Part shown: positions 48,585-61,089 of the stretch, piece after piece | Position numbering within the stretch: the first letter of the stretch is position 1 | Layout of the letters: the number at the start of each line of letters is the position of its first letter | Source of the DNA: Panonychus citri | Lineage: Eukaryota; Arthropoda; Arachnida; Trombidiformes; Tetranychidae | Assembly: GCF_014898815.1 (NCBI RefSeq) | Contig: NW_026515539.1 | Location: 1-64,000 of the forward strand | DNA: 64,000 bases | Direction of reading: 5' to 3' | Translations under genes and position numbers: made by a program | The notes under the pieces: model-generated | What the model was told of the DNA's origin: nothing | Seen by the model: only the letters and a program-made list of their open reading frames with translations | Database searches by the model: none

Positions 48585-51500
48585 ATGTTTCCATTGGAAA
48601 ATTATCACTTGTCAACATTAATGTTTTTATTACTCTTGATATCGTTGTTATTAAGTGAATTAATTGTAACAATTGATTGTATCAAATTAGTTAAAGTTAA
48701 AGTTCCCGATCAAGTGACCAAAGGTTCGGACGTTGAACTAAAGTGTATCTATGACCTGGAAGGGAATCCGTTATATGCACTCCAATGGTTTTTCGAAAAG
48801 GGGGAATTTTACCGATATGCACCCAATTCGAATCCAAATGTAATAACTTTCAATGTTACCGGAGAAAAAGTCAATGTAAGTTTCGAGCGAAGTGGAAAAT
48901 TAGTTCGAAAAACAACTTCGAACTCTTAGAAAACCCAAACAATTACAACTTTTTTCTTCTCTCTCTCCAAATGTTCAGTGAATTACTACGAAAATTGTGA
49001 TCTGTTTATATGTTCAATTCTGTGACCTAATTGATATCGAATTCGTAATTTTGAATTCATATGATGTCACCCTGACATATGAACTTTTTTTCTCTCTCTC
49101 TCTCTTGATGATAATATCATTTACAGAGTATCAGAAAACTGAGTTATCATCATTATTATTAATGGAATCTCCATGTAAAAAAGTTTCTCATCATGATGAT
49201 GATAATATGTTAATCATATTAAGTTTCAACTAATTAGCTTTCACCAATCATCGAGTTCCCATTCAACTGAACTCATGTTTCCATGAATATTATTTTCCCT
49301 CTCATTTTGTTTCATTATCATGAAAGTTAATTTGATTAGAAAAGTTAGTGATTAAAAACAACAAATTAATTCTCAAATTGTTAATAATTAGCAAAACAAA
49401 CAATTAAAATTAATAATCAACTAATAATATAATAAGATAATTACCCGACTTATATTAATATTTGATAACCAAATTGAAATTACTATTAATAATATTAAGT
49501 TATCATGTTAATTGTGATTAGTAATGGTCAAGAGGATGATGATAATGACCATTAAGGTGTGTTAATTGTTGATGATTAATGTCACAGTAATTTACTTTTA
49601 AGTTCAAACTGAATGTGATTCTTATAATAAATGATCAATTTAAATCTTTCCAGCTAATCAAGTAAATTGTTGTTCTAAATTTAAATTTGTTTCCACTTAA
49701 TTACTTTTACTTTTCTCTATACAATTAGTTAATTTCTTCCCTTATCCACTCAATCATTTAGACACACATACACACAATTGATCAAATGAATTATCATTTT
49801 CACCTTTAATTGTTAGATAACCTTGTCAACACATTTCCTAATCATTAATGATAATGATTAGGAAATTAATTGATTACCATGTAATTATGATTATGATTAT
49901 TACTCATTAACGCCCATGGTAAAAAAACTCATATTCACATTTCCTTAAATTCATACATAATATTTATCTATTATCTTGACCATTCACTTGACCATTTGAA
50001 GGAGTAAAATTTAAATGTAATAATAACTTTAACTCAAGAGTTAGATGATTAATATGATTAAAATTGTATATTATAAATTAGAAAAACTAAATTACTCATA
50101 AAGAGGCAAATATGCACTTCAATTGTTGATAACAATTAACTTTTTAAATGAATTAAAAGTTGATTATATTATCTGAATTGTGATCAGTAAAGTTATTCAG
50201 TTTCTATTATTACTATTATCATATTATCATTATTATTATTGTTGTTATCATGAAATGAATCAAGTGATGATGAATTGGGAATGAAAAAAAAAACTTTTAC
50301 CTCTATAATCATAATGATAATCATGATCATGATTGTTATTATCATGATAATGATAATGATAATCAAGAGACATTCAGTTTTAACAGTTGCAAATATTATT
50401 ATTATCATGAATCGCCTTTCATGATAAGTTGCCCTCTTGGGATAAGTTGTGTCCCTCTCTCATCATCATCATCATCACAATGTCCACTCACTCATGAGAT
50501 GGTCAAACATCTGAATTGATGATAATCTCAATGGTCAGTTTCAAAAGTATTTCAAACTTTTTAACCTTTTCCTCTTCCTCCTCATCCTAAACTTTATCTT
50601 TCCATAATTATGATTAACAATTAATTTAATGAGTTTATTATCATCATGATGATGAACACACAAAAAAAACATCCATGTGAATGTCCATCCATTTGTCAGA
50701 GAGACAAAAAAGAGAGAGAAAAAAATTTATTATTATTATTATTCTTCAGAATTTCCAATTTTCTTTTTCAGAACTTTTTTCTTCCCTTCTTTTCACATCA
50801 TCATTTCCCCTCTCATGGGAATCATCATGAACATTGAATAACTAATTAGTTTGATTGTTTTTTTCTCTTTCTCCATCTAATCAATATTCAAATTGACCAA
50901 GAGAAAACTTTAATCACCAATTAAATGATGATGATGATGATTATTATCGTTAACAATTTTCTCTGTCAAAAGTAAAACAACCGCTTGACCAATACACTGA
51001 CCACAGTGAACATTATTATCTAAACTAAGTTAATCTATTATAAAGTTAAATTAATCTCAAGATAATGATTGATCATTTATATTATCAGTCTAATGAAAAG
51101 TTAATTGTTATATTAGTATTGAAATGCTAATAATAAGCTGAACAGTTTATTATTGTTAACATGATTTAAATTGTTAAACTAAATTAACAGGGTAAATAAA
51201 TTATCTCATTTTCCGTTTATAGTTTCAGAAAACAGGAAGTGGTTCATTTATTATGATCAATCAAACTATTTCCGACTCATATTAATGATGAATAATAATT
51301 AACAGCAATCATAATCCATATATAAATTAATCAGCTACAACAATTAAGCTTTAATCAACAGGTTATGTAACATATTGAGCAATTAATTGTTAATTGCAAG
51401 GGCTAATTGACGATGAACCTTTTTGATTGTAAATTTTTCTGGTTAATTGGTTCATTTAATTTACCATTTTTTTTGCTCATACATTTTAATAGTTAACATC

Positions 51501-54500
51501 ATGATAACAATTAACGCCTTGTTGATCTGGTTAATTAGTTAATTAACCATCCAAAAGGAAGATCTCAACAATCACGAGCAAAGTTAATCATAGATTTTAA
51601 CAACAATCTCAATGGCGACAATTAACAACTTTAGTTAATTTGTTTTCGAGCTGAACAAAAAAAAAGATAATCAAGATAATTACATGAGGATTGAGAAATT
51701 GTCTTGATTGTTGCAGTCAACTAATTGCCTCGAGCAGTTGAATATAAAAAAGTTCATCTCAATGGAAGATGAAAAAAGTTGATGTCTCAATGATGACAAG
51801 AGTTTCATCTTCCATCACCCAATTTATTTTCCCTCCTTCTATCATGAGTGTGTACCTCCCTGTGTGTGGATGATGGTCAGTTGCAAGGGAAGAGGGATAG
51901 AGATGAGTATATTTCTCATCTTCTTTACATAAGATTTACAATGGAAATGAATCATTAGGAATATTCCTTGATTTCCAAAGTTATATTAATACTATTGGAG
52001 GAAAGATGATGATGAAAGATGAAAGAAGGATGAAGGATGAAGAAAGAGGAAGAGAGTGGACATTGAAGTGAATGGACCTCATGTGGTTTTGTAATACACA
52101 AGATTTGAGTATCAAAAGAGGTTATATTAAAACTGGACAGGAGGAAAAATACTAATATAATATAGCAAAGGGAGCAAAAAAAGTTTCGATATTAACTTAA
52201 TCATTTGGACACAAGAAATCTAAATGTATATACGATTTTATTATCTCTTATTTTTTCAATCTTCATCTTCCTCATCTTATGGGTCAATTTTTGTGCTATT
52301 TTTATAAACACACAGTTTATCTTCCTCTTCTTCTTCTTCCTCATCCGATCTTGCATCCAATGGTGTGATTTATATAGAGAGAGTGGCTGGGGGTGGATGA
52401 AAGATGCTCCAAAGAAAGATTGACTCTGATGGTGGTACCCTAAGGAGAGGAAGATAAAGATGGAGATAGAGGTAGAAGACGAAGAGAGAGAGAGAGAGAG
52501 AGAGTAAATAAGGTTTTCCTTAATCTAGACTTGACTTTGGACTTACTCAAGTCGTTTAGGATTGAGATGATGAAACAGCAGATAAGAGTTATGAAGATGA
52601 TGAGAATAAGTGAGATTGGGAGAGAGCAATAGAGAGAGAGAGCCATCACTGTTTCATCATTATACGAGGATATTTCTCTCTCTCTCTCCACCAAAGTTTA
52701 TTGAAAAAATAGTGACCACTTACAATGTTAATATTATTATATCACGATGATTATTATTACAGGAACAACATAATATGCATTATGTTTATCTTCGTTATCA
52801 TTATTATCTTCATAATCATGACAATTGTTCATTTTGCATCCAAGTCTCATACTGAGTTTGCAAATGAACAAAGCATCCGAATGTAATAAGAGAAAAGTTG
52901 ATAAAACTTTTAGTTAGAACTTTCTTTTTATTGTTTTTTGTTTTCATCGTGAAAACCAATAATATGAATAACAAAAAGTTATCGAATTGAATTGAAATGA
53001 TTTTAATTTCATTGATCGTTAATTTCTTTCCATTAATGAATCAAAGCTCATTTATCTTTCCAACTCTATCATTTTCTTTTACAACACCAACCAAATTCAG
53101 TCAAGTTCTTGATTCTTAACAACTTGAGGATCAGGAACAGTTTCTGACAGAATTCATGGTGAAATCAAGAGCTTAATCTCAACATCAAATCTTTACAAAC
53201 TTTTTTTCAGTGTTGCAAAAAAAAAAGCATTTCAAAATCACGATATCGCAATCAACTAATCAATTGCAATTGTAATCAACTGAAACTTTAATCACAACTC
53301 AATCAAATGGATTGAAACTCATCACTCACAAAAATCAGTTTAAAACTTTAAAATCCTCATGAGGATGAAGAGGAGGATAAACTATTAACATGGTAATCAA
53401 ATGGGAAACAATATGAAGGAAACAATTAACATTGTAAACAAAATGAATTAAATTTAATGAGTAATTAAAATTGTTCACAGGTAGAGACAACAAAATGGAG
53501 CAGGTAAATTGCCAATGACAGGAGACAAGTTGAATTAACCTGATGATGATGATGGATTAACTGTAACCTAGACAACGAATTGAGTTTTGAACATTTTGAA
53601 CTTGAGTCGCAAGAAATAATCATCTTCATGGAAACGGAATAACAAAAAGTTCATTAAATTGATGTAATCATTAGGGTTAGAAATTGAAATTGTGTATTAA
53701 GCTGAGAAGCTAAAAGAAAACATGAAAAATCAAATTCAATCTCTGAAGGTAAAGTGGAAATAAACAAGAGAATCAATTTTGTGGAATCACAATTTACCAT
53801 TAAATGATGAACAAAATTCTGATAATAACATGAAGCCCGAAAGATAAAATAATGAATTCAGATTTATTTTTATTCTTATTTGTCTATTTGAATTTCCATT
53901 ACCAATCATGATAATAATCATGTTGTTTATTGGTAATACATTAAACTCTCAATGGAGTTGCAGGCAAATCAGTTGATTGTAAATGTTTACGTAATTGTTT
54001 CTGTTTAGATTGAGTTCATTACCATGATTTATCATTCATGGTGGTTCTATCCAATTATTCACCATGGTGAAAATGAGTTGATGCAACAGATGAAAAATTC
54101 ATATGAACTTTGAGAATTGAAGAAGAGAGAAAAAAAATAAACAGCTGAATAATTTGATTTTCCTCTCTCAATCTTTGTCCCACCTTCTAGAAAAAAAAAT
54201 CCCACCAAGGGAACATCGTCCTGAGTAATGTTGGAGTAAATTCAACGGGTCGTTATAAGTGTGAAATAACAGCCGCGATCACTTACCAGACCGATCGAGC
54301 CGAACATTTTATGCGAGTAAGTGGTAAGTAAATATATTAGAACTTTTTTACCTTTCGAATATCAATCAATCGAGGAAAAGAATAAACTTTTTTTTCTTTC
54401 CTTTTATTTTCCTACAGCCAATTCTGCAAGCTCCCTATGGGCTTTACCTCTATCATCTTCACCATTTTCATCTTCATCTTGGCTTACCATTGGCTCGTTT

Positions 54501-54545
54501 CTGTTGATGCTCATGAAATTTTTCCCACTGCCACCATCGCCTTGA
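48585..54545 (+). CDS. Beat-family single-Ig cell-surface protein, three exons, 183 residues
   Basis: Beat proteins are arthropod immunoglobulin-domain ligands that bind Side receptors and guide axon defasciculation. Exons 48585-48875, 54191-54323 and 54418-54545 join in phases 0 and 1 and total 552 nt. Residues 1-30 form a hydrophobic signal (STLMFLLLLISLLLSELIV). The single V-type Ig domain has the beat signature CIYDLEGNPLYALQWFFEKGEFYRYAP, with Cys54 and, after the splice, Cys121 in STGRYKCEI making the core disulfide. Possible N-glycosylation sites are Asn90 (NVT) and Asn114 (NST). The tail is Ser-rich (SSSPFSSSS) followed by a hydrophobic run WLTIGSFLLMLM, consistent with a GPI-anchor signal or a very short membrane anchor. 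Many insect beats are longer. Intron 1 is 5315 nt, far above local norms. Exons 2 and 3 rest on motif and phase agreement, not on transcript data. Confidence 0.82.
49834..49865. repeat. Perfect inverted repeat, 13-bp arms
   Basis: Arms TTTCCTAATCATT and AATGATTAGGAAA are exact reverse complements, separated by AATGAT. It lies in the beat-like intron. The TAATCATTA words resemble paired homeodomain sites. Confidence 0.7.
52483..52504. repeat. (GA)n microsatellite
   Basis: About 11 GA dinucleotides in the beat-like intron. Confidence 0.9.
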
Positions 54546-55752
54546 CATCACAATTACTGTAACATAGGTATCATCAATATCATTGTAATACAAACTCACA
54601 TTCACTTTGCCTCTCTCTCTCTCTCATATATCTAACCCAGAAATGGGAGCGGAAGTTAAATGAAAATAAAAGAAAAAGTAAACAATCATGAGCGTAATTA
54701 ACTTAATCAGTTTACGATGATGTTTAAAAAAAGATCCTCAAGTTTTTGTACTAAAAAAACTCTCTTTAGTTGTTGCTGATTGCATATTGATAAGTGTCAT
54801 GATGATCATCATATCGTCATCTTCAGCATCATCACCATGATGATCATTATATTGTTCAAGTTTATCATTTTGAATGATGATGTTGAAATAACAACACCAA
54901 CTAAGAAGATGAGAAAGTTTTTATTACTTTCACTCCTCTAGTCCAAAGTATCTAATATGATTTTCCACCTTCAACTATTTCTACCGCCATCACCTTAAAC
55001 TCTGAAACTCTGTTTAGGATTCACCAGGATATTTCATCTCAACTTTTTTTTCCTTCATGATGATTATCATTATTATTATTGTTATACAGTAAATGCTCAT
55101 CCAACCAGCTAACACATTTATGCTTTAGCATCACTCTTATCATTTCCCAAATGAATCCGATGAATCTCACTCCTCAAAGGAGCAATCATCATTCTTCCTC
55201 TTCATCATCTTTATCATCATGAAGATAATTTACCCCTTATTCACCCTCAGTGGTGATATTTTTTGTCTCCCTCCTCCCGGTGATTATTGTCTTTATATCT
55301 ATTTCCTCCTTACATACTCTAGTTATGATTGAGGTTTCCTCGAACTTTCAACTTTCAGAACTCTCTCTCTCTCTCTCTCTCTCTTCCTTTATCTTCTTAA
55401 CTTTATCTTCATGTTGTATGATGACAATTTTCTCTTCTTATTTGTTTTCTTATTTATCTTCTTACATCATCTTCCCATTTTATACTTATCATCATTTTCC
55501 CTATGCTCACTTTCCCCTTATATTTGATACGTTTTCCAATTTTTTATCATCTTCCTGTTATGATACGATGATAACTTTGATATTTTTATATCTATTACTG
55601 ATGACAATGATGATAACATGATAGTCTTCAAGTGTAGTTGATTGGGAATGGTGTGAAAGTTGAATCAAATTGGGAATCAAATTTTACGAAAACATGATCG
55701 GAATCAAATGGATTACAATCTTGAGTTGAATACATACCCAATCAACAGAAGA
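54546..55752. other. Intergenic region between the beat-like gene and the transposon-like module
   Basis: Beat-like 3' UTR, then CAT-rich and CT-rich DNA with a (CT)n run at 55361-55385. No coding signal. If the module to the right is a transposon, its left terminus should lie near the end of this interval. Confidence 0.5.
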
Positions 55753-55942
55753 GAGTCAAAAAAGAGTCAAAAAGTAGGTTCTTTTGGCCATTTTGACTCA
55801 ATTTTGAGTCAAAATTTTTGATTTAAATTGAGTCAATTTTGACTGCGATTGAGTCAAAAATGAAAAGTTTTAGACATGCAAATTGCTCAAAAAAGAGTCA
55901 CAATTGATTCAAAGGTTTGTCAAAATCGATCAATTTTGACTA
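55753..55942. repeat. Cluster of GAGTCAAAA motifs in both orientations
   Basis: Exact GAGTCAAAA at 55753, 55764, 55806 and 55851, and its exact reverse complement TTTTGACTC at 55791. One-mismatch copies lie at 55837 (inverted), 55895 and 55934 (inverted), with a two-mismatch copy at 55830. Eight good copies in 190 bp, mixed orientation and irregular spacing are unlike the simple tandem microsatellites elsewhere in this window. They resemble the subterminal repeat arrays of CACTA-type elements, where the element's own DNA-binding protein docks. The core TGAGTCA also equals an AP-1/Maf half-site palindrome. Confidence 0.75.
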
Positions 55943-56232
55943 ATTTTCATTCAACTGTAAGCAAAGAAACAAATGATTCTTGATCTTACTAAGAGATTGG
56001 TCTAAATTCTGGACTCTCAAAATCATATTTCATTTTTTTATTGTTATCTAAGAATTAATGAGGAAATTGGATAATAGATTTTAATTTTAGTTTTATTCTA
56101 GATTTTATTCTAGTAATCAGAAATTATTTCATCGAATTTATACAATCAAATATTTTAGTAATTCAAGAATCAATTATTTTATTAGTAGATTGATCATTTA
56201 TTTCAGAATCATAAGTCTTTCATGGATTCTTG

Positions 56233-58112
56233 TTACACAAGATCATCGAAACATTCAATATCGAATATACTTGAATCAGTCGGTTCTTCAGTTTCATTTA
56301 AGCTATGCGAATCTGCATTTTCCCAAGGATCGTCTTGTGTATGATCTTCTTCTTCTGATCTTTTTCTTTTCTGAGATAAACGATTCAATGAACATAACTC
56401 TTTCATAACCCTTCTTCGAACTTTTTTCTCAGCATCCTTGGAATATGAAAAGATATTCGATTTTCGAAATGTATGATCTGTGAAGAAACATTTAAATCAA
56501 TTAGTATTGTTGAAAAAATGATCCATATTACAATTAATTATAAGTAAGATAACTTACTGAAAAAAGCTCTCAATCTTTCATGACCGATTTTTACATCGAA
56601 TGATCCTTGCATTCTAGATCCATACGGATCTGGAAAGCTCCATATGAAAGACAAAGGATATTTAGCAATACATGACAATTTATGAGCTCTTTCAAATTCA
56701 TCAAAATCTTTCTTATCGTAAATTTTTTTTCCAAGAACCACATCATCAATATAAGATCGAGGAAAACTGAATTTCACCAACGCATAAGCAAATGATTCTG
56801 GATTGGATGACTTCGCTTGTTTAATTGCAGCCTCGTAAAGGTCCAAATCTAACTGAATCAAACCTTCGATGAAGATCTGATTCTAATTTAATAGAAAGAA
56901 GAAGATACTCGGAGATTAATTTTCGTGTTTCAAGCCAAAAGCTGCAAAGGTTCACCTTAACACTTAATTTGTATGTAGAATCAATTTCAGGAACAGAATA
57001 TGAAAGTTCCTTTTCATTCTCTTTCTTAAGATCGATTATCTTTCGGAAATTATCGAGAACATTAATGATTGAAATCAGAATAGATCCTGTGGTGTCAAGG
57101 TTTGAAAGGACAGATGATCTTTCACTCAGTTCTTGAACTTGGTTGTTTATCTTTTCCATCGTAGTTTCAATAAATGATTGATCAAGATTACTTTCAGATC
57201 TCTTCTTGACAATTGTTGATTCACGGACGATGTTTCTTTTGTCATTCACTTTTATCGGAGATTTTTGAGATCTTTGATCTTTAATTACGGACTTCGAGTT
57301 GATGATAGAGTTCTCATCATTAGCACTTCTTTCGTTCGGTTCCAGTGAGCTTTGAGCGGATTCGATGATTGAAAGATCACATATGAACATTTTTTCATAC
57401 TCAGACGCTGACAAAACTCGAAAAGGGGGAACATCTGAAACATCATCCAGTGGAACATGAGAGAATTGAATAACTTGATTCCGTATTTTTTTCATCTTTG
57501 GTAACCCTTTCCATGAACTGTTTTCATTTATATTCTTTTGTAAACAGATTTTAAGAGCCAACGGAGTTTCTGAATATCAAAAATTCAATGTTATTTTTGA
57601 AAAGAACAACAAATTATGTTAGTACTAACCTCCTAGAGCAATGAATGATCCACGAAAAAGTAAATTGTTTACATCAAATTTGAAACAGTTGACTTTAGAA
57701 TCGAGAAAACTTGAAAATGGAAGATCAATTTTAGATTCAGTGAAATTTTTAGTATCGACTTTCATCAAGATCGGCTGCTTCTGTTTAATTTCGTCACAAA
57801 TAATGAAAGGAAGAACAATGGCGTAAATAAGATCGAGCTCAAGTTGTTTTGTCAGATTAACAGATCTTTTAACACTTAGACCTTTTCTTCCAGGATCTGA
57901 GAAATTTGAGTCGTAAGAGTTGAGTTTATCGTTGATCCCAAAGTTAGTGGTGGATCCAAGACTTTTTGTTGATCTGTTGATCTTTGATGGCGCTTGAAAT
58001 TCCCAAACACTTTCACTTGTTGTTTGTTTTTAGGTAAACCAACGGCTATTTTTGACTTTTTCATAGTTGAAAGACTTTTTCTTTGAGATTGAATTTCACT
58101 GGTTATTATCAT
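56233..58112 (-). CDS. BEN-like domain protein A (paralogue of B); 5' end unresolved
   Basis: Unrecognised family; probable nuclear DNA-binding accessory protein. Supported exons (minus strand) are an exon ending at 57630 (open from 58029), then 57569-56956, 56876-56558 and 56477-56233, all GT-AG with matching phases, ending TAA. The joined protein aligns with neighbour B throughout: a beta-rich N-terminal block (FRGSFIALGG against MIVCIGG), a middle with a Lys/Ser-rich linker, then FIEGLIQLDLDLYEAAIK / ALVKFSFPRSYIDDVVLG / GHERLRAFFSNHTFRKS, matching B's FIEGILPVKTSKYKKAIA / ALAKICFPDHWITGVTIKG / GHSRYQAFIDHTLRK. This is BEN-like by pattern. A basic SQKRKRSEEE tract and an acidic tail close it. 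The first intron (phase 1, after Gly) is shared with B; introns 2 and 3 are not. The only ATG-initiated frame upstream (58112) is offset by one base from the exon, so either an unrecognised upstream exon or a frameshift exists. Confidence 0.62.
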
Positions 58113-58550
58113 CGAAATAGAAACACTTTGATCACAAATTGTAGAAAGATTGACTCAAATAACAAGTATCATTGTATTTATATCAAAAACTTGATTGCGA
58201 AAATGAATGGAATTTTAATCTGATTGGGTTTGATTGCGGTTAGATTGAGGTACATATTTTTGAAGAAAAAAGAAAATAGTTCGAGGGGAAAAAACTTTTG
58301 GATCTAATTTTTGGACCAATGAAAAATTGAAAAGAAAAAAGATCCTCTATGTTGAACATTGGATACAAATTAGTCTAATTAAATCAGAAAAATTTGAGGA
58401 AATTGAACAACCAATAGAGGATCATTTAGGTAGTTTTCTACCTATCAAAAATTTAGAAAATTGAAAAAAGATGTTTGAAAAAATTGAAAAATTGAAAATA
58501 GAAATTTGATTAAATTGAGGTATGTAAAAATAGAAATACCGAATTGTTGA
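58113..58550. other. Spacer between BEN-like genes A and B, with hairpins
   Basis: 438 bp of non-coding DNA holding the promoter of A and the 3' end of B. It includes a 10-bp inverted repeat (GATCCTCTAT at 58341-58350 and ATAGAGGATC at 58414-58423) and a tight hairpin TAGGTAG-TTTT-CTACCTA at 58427-58444. Confidence 0.6.
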
Positions 58551-61089
58551 TCAGATTTGTTGATTTTTCTGAGCAGCAACAATTTGCGCAAGAATTTCCG
58601 CGTTCGCTGGATCGGTCAAGAAAGCCAATGTTCGAGGATCAATGATTTTTTTAGCGCTACCAGTCGAAGAAGATGATTTGGTTGAACAATTTGATTCTTC
58701 ATCACCAGCACTTTGTATTTCAGATTGAGGACAAGACTTGAGCTTTTTCAATTCCGGTTGAGTGGTATTTGATACTTTTCGCTTGCTTGAAGAAGTAGGA
58801 ATGGATTGAGTCATTGGTAGAAGACCAGCTTGAGATTCCGAAGCAACACTAGTGTGAATACTAGAATTAGTTTCAATTCCAGACTCAGATGATTCATCGA
58901 ATGATCTAAGATTCTCGTTAGCTGATTTATTCACATCTTTATCCTTGATGATTGTTGGTGTTTGGATCGGAGTACTTGTTCTAAAAGGTTCTGGCATTTG
59001 TTGATTTCCGTAGCCTTCTTTGATTTCATGAGAAGATTGATTCATATTCTTGTCGGAATCTTGATCAACACTAGAACTAAACAATTGATTTGGAGGAGAT
59101 GATTCCAAGTAGTTGATCTCTTCACCATTTTTATCTTCACCCTGAATATCACTAAGAATATCGTCATCATCGTCAAATTCAAAGTTATCATCATCAATTG
59201 ATTTTTGATCATTTTTAGGTGAAGATGGTTGTGAGTCCATGTTAGGTATTTCCGCTTTCTCAGGCTCCACAATTTCTTGGTTATCATTTTCAACTGCGTT
59301 TTTAGATCTTTGCGAAGAAGAAAGACATTCAGACTTTTCATTTCCAGCATCTTTTTCATTGTCAGAACCTTTACCATCACCTGAATGTTGATCCTGGATC
59401 TCTGATGACTTTTCTTGATGTTGATCTATTGCATTTTGATCATAAGAGTCGATTCCCTGCACGATTTGATCCTCTTTTGGCAATGGTGATCCTACAGTCA
59501 TAGTAACAACAGGCATAATGATCCCTGATCTTCTTGTTACTCTGGATGTTTGAGAAACTGGACTTTTCGTGACTCTAGATCTTCGATTCTTTGGTGGAAG
59601 AATGATAGGATCATCATCAGAATCTTTTTCACTTTCATAATGATCAAACTCATCGTCGGATGAGTCATTCTCAATATTATCCCAGCCTCTTGATGCATAA
59701 ATCTTGGTTCTTTTGTAATGAATCGCTTTTGATAAGACTGTACTTAGATGCTTTTCAGTTCCAATATCGTACGATTTTTTCCCACATTTTCTCAATGTGT
59801 GATCAATGAAAGCTTGATATCGTGAATGGCCAAGTTGTTTATCCACAGATTTTTGTGATTCATTTGAGTTTACACTCAAAGGATCTTGTCTACTCCAGAT
59901 TTCCAATAAAGATGTTCTTCCACCGGATCCTTTAATAGTCACTCCCGTGATCCAATGATCTGGAAAGCATATCTTTGCCAGAGCTGTGATCACTTGTGAA
60001 GGTTCACGTTCATGGAACTCACTTAGTAAAGAAGCTATGGCTTTCTTGTACTTTGATGTTTTCACAGGTAGAATACCTTCAATAAAGGTAACATTTTCTT
60101 TAACTTCAGTCTTGTCATCTTCACTGATGATTCTAAGATCACAAGAGATTGAATCTCCAACATTTTCAACAGCTTTCGAAAAAGATCTTTCAATATTTTC
60201 TATGATCTCAATTAATTGATTCTGTATTTGAGCCAATTCATTGAAAAGATTTTTTAGTGGATTATTGATTGGAACAGTCTTAGCTGTTTCAGAATATTTT
60301 CTAATATTTTCTTTCGCTCTATCTATCAATTCTTTGATAGAATCTTGATCTTGGCTTGAATGAATCTGTTGATCCTTAGAGCTGAACACCTTTGAAGATC
60401 CTGGATTTTCTTTGGTGATCGAAGTACTTGGAATATTACAAGCTGATGAACTATCATCGGAAATTGTCAACACTTCGGACGTTTGTGGTGTAACTTTAGA
60501 CTCAAGTTTGCTCATTGTTTCAACGTGATCGATAAAGCTTTGAAATTCTTTCGATGAAATTGGTTTGAAATTAGATTTTGAAACACGAGTCACTGTGATA
60601 TTTGGAATCGAGAACCAATGAACTATTTTATTAGCCAGATTAGGTAGCTTTTTTTCCTTGACACGGAAGCAAAAGGCTTTATAAAGAGCTAAAAGATCTT
60701 TAGAATCATCTGTTGAAGAAAAATAAATGATTCAATAACTAGATATCAAAGATTCGAATAATTTACTTACCACCGATACAGACGATCATTGATGTTATTG
60801 GTTTACTACCAAAAACTTGTACCTGGACAATATTGTTAGTATGAATTCTATCTGGTTTAATATCAATCGGAATCTTGTTTCGATGAACCTTGAATCCCAG
60901 AGGAATAGTTTGTTCTGCGTCACTTTTATTCTGGATTCGCACCAAAGCGACCACAACCTTTTCATTCTTCATCAGATTACACAAAGATCCCACCAAAGTG
61001 GTTTGATTAAAAATAAATCTCGGATTTTTTTTCGATTGACGAGCTGAAATTCTGAGATTGTAGCACTTTCTCTGATTAGCAATGTCCAT
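58551..61089 (-). CDS. BEN-like domain protein B, two exons, 825 residues
   Basis: Not a recognised named gene. Exon 1 (61089-60771, ATG at 61089, starting MDIANQRKCYNLRISARQ) joins in phase 1 across a 61-nt intron to exon 2 (60709-58551). Residues 1-107 form a small beta-rich block (VVALVRIQNKSDAEQTI, IVQVQVFGSKPITSMIVCIGG). Residues about 108-150 continue DSKDLLALYKAF and LPNLANKIVHWF. A predicted helical segment follows, then a BEN-like domain at about 314-445 (FIEGILPVKTSKYKKAIA, FPDHWITGVTIKG, GHSRYQAFIDHTLRKC, VLSKAIHYKR). The remaining half is disordered, Asp/Glu/Ser-rich with an acidic stretch (DDDNFEFDDDDDI), and a short hydrophobic C-terminal segment (AEILAQIVAAQ). Divergent from the transposase with 412 bp between starts. 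Inferred role: sequence-specific DNA binding for the transposon, perhaps at the GAGTCAAAA array. The BEN assignment is by visual pattern only. Confidence 0.68.

Larger units (their letters stand above)
48876..54190 (+). other. Long first intron of the beat-like gene
   Basis: Starts GTAAGT and ends CACCTTCTAG. AT-rich with microsatellites, a 32-bp inverted repeat at 49834-49865 and a (GA)n run at 52483-52504. Open frames inside (for example 48997-49233, 52205-52423, 52440-52694) are low complexity. No nested gene was recognised. Confidence 0.7.

Noticed and set aside
55795..55857. TGAGTCA sites as targets of the Maf factor in this window
   Set aside because: The core does match AP-1/Maf half-sites, but the motifs lie 47 kb away at the edge of a transposon-like module; a local docking role explains the clustering better.
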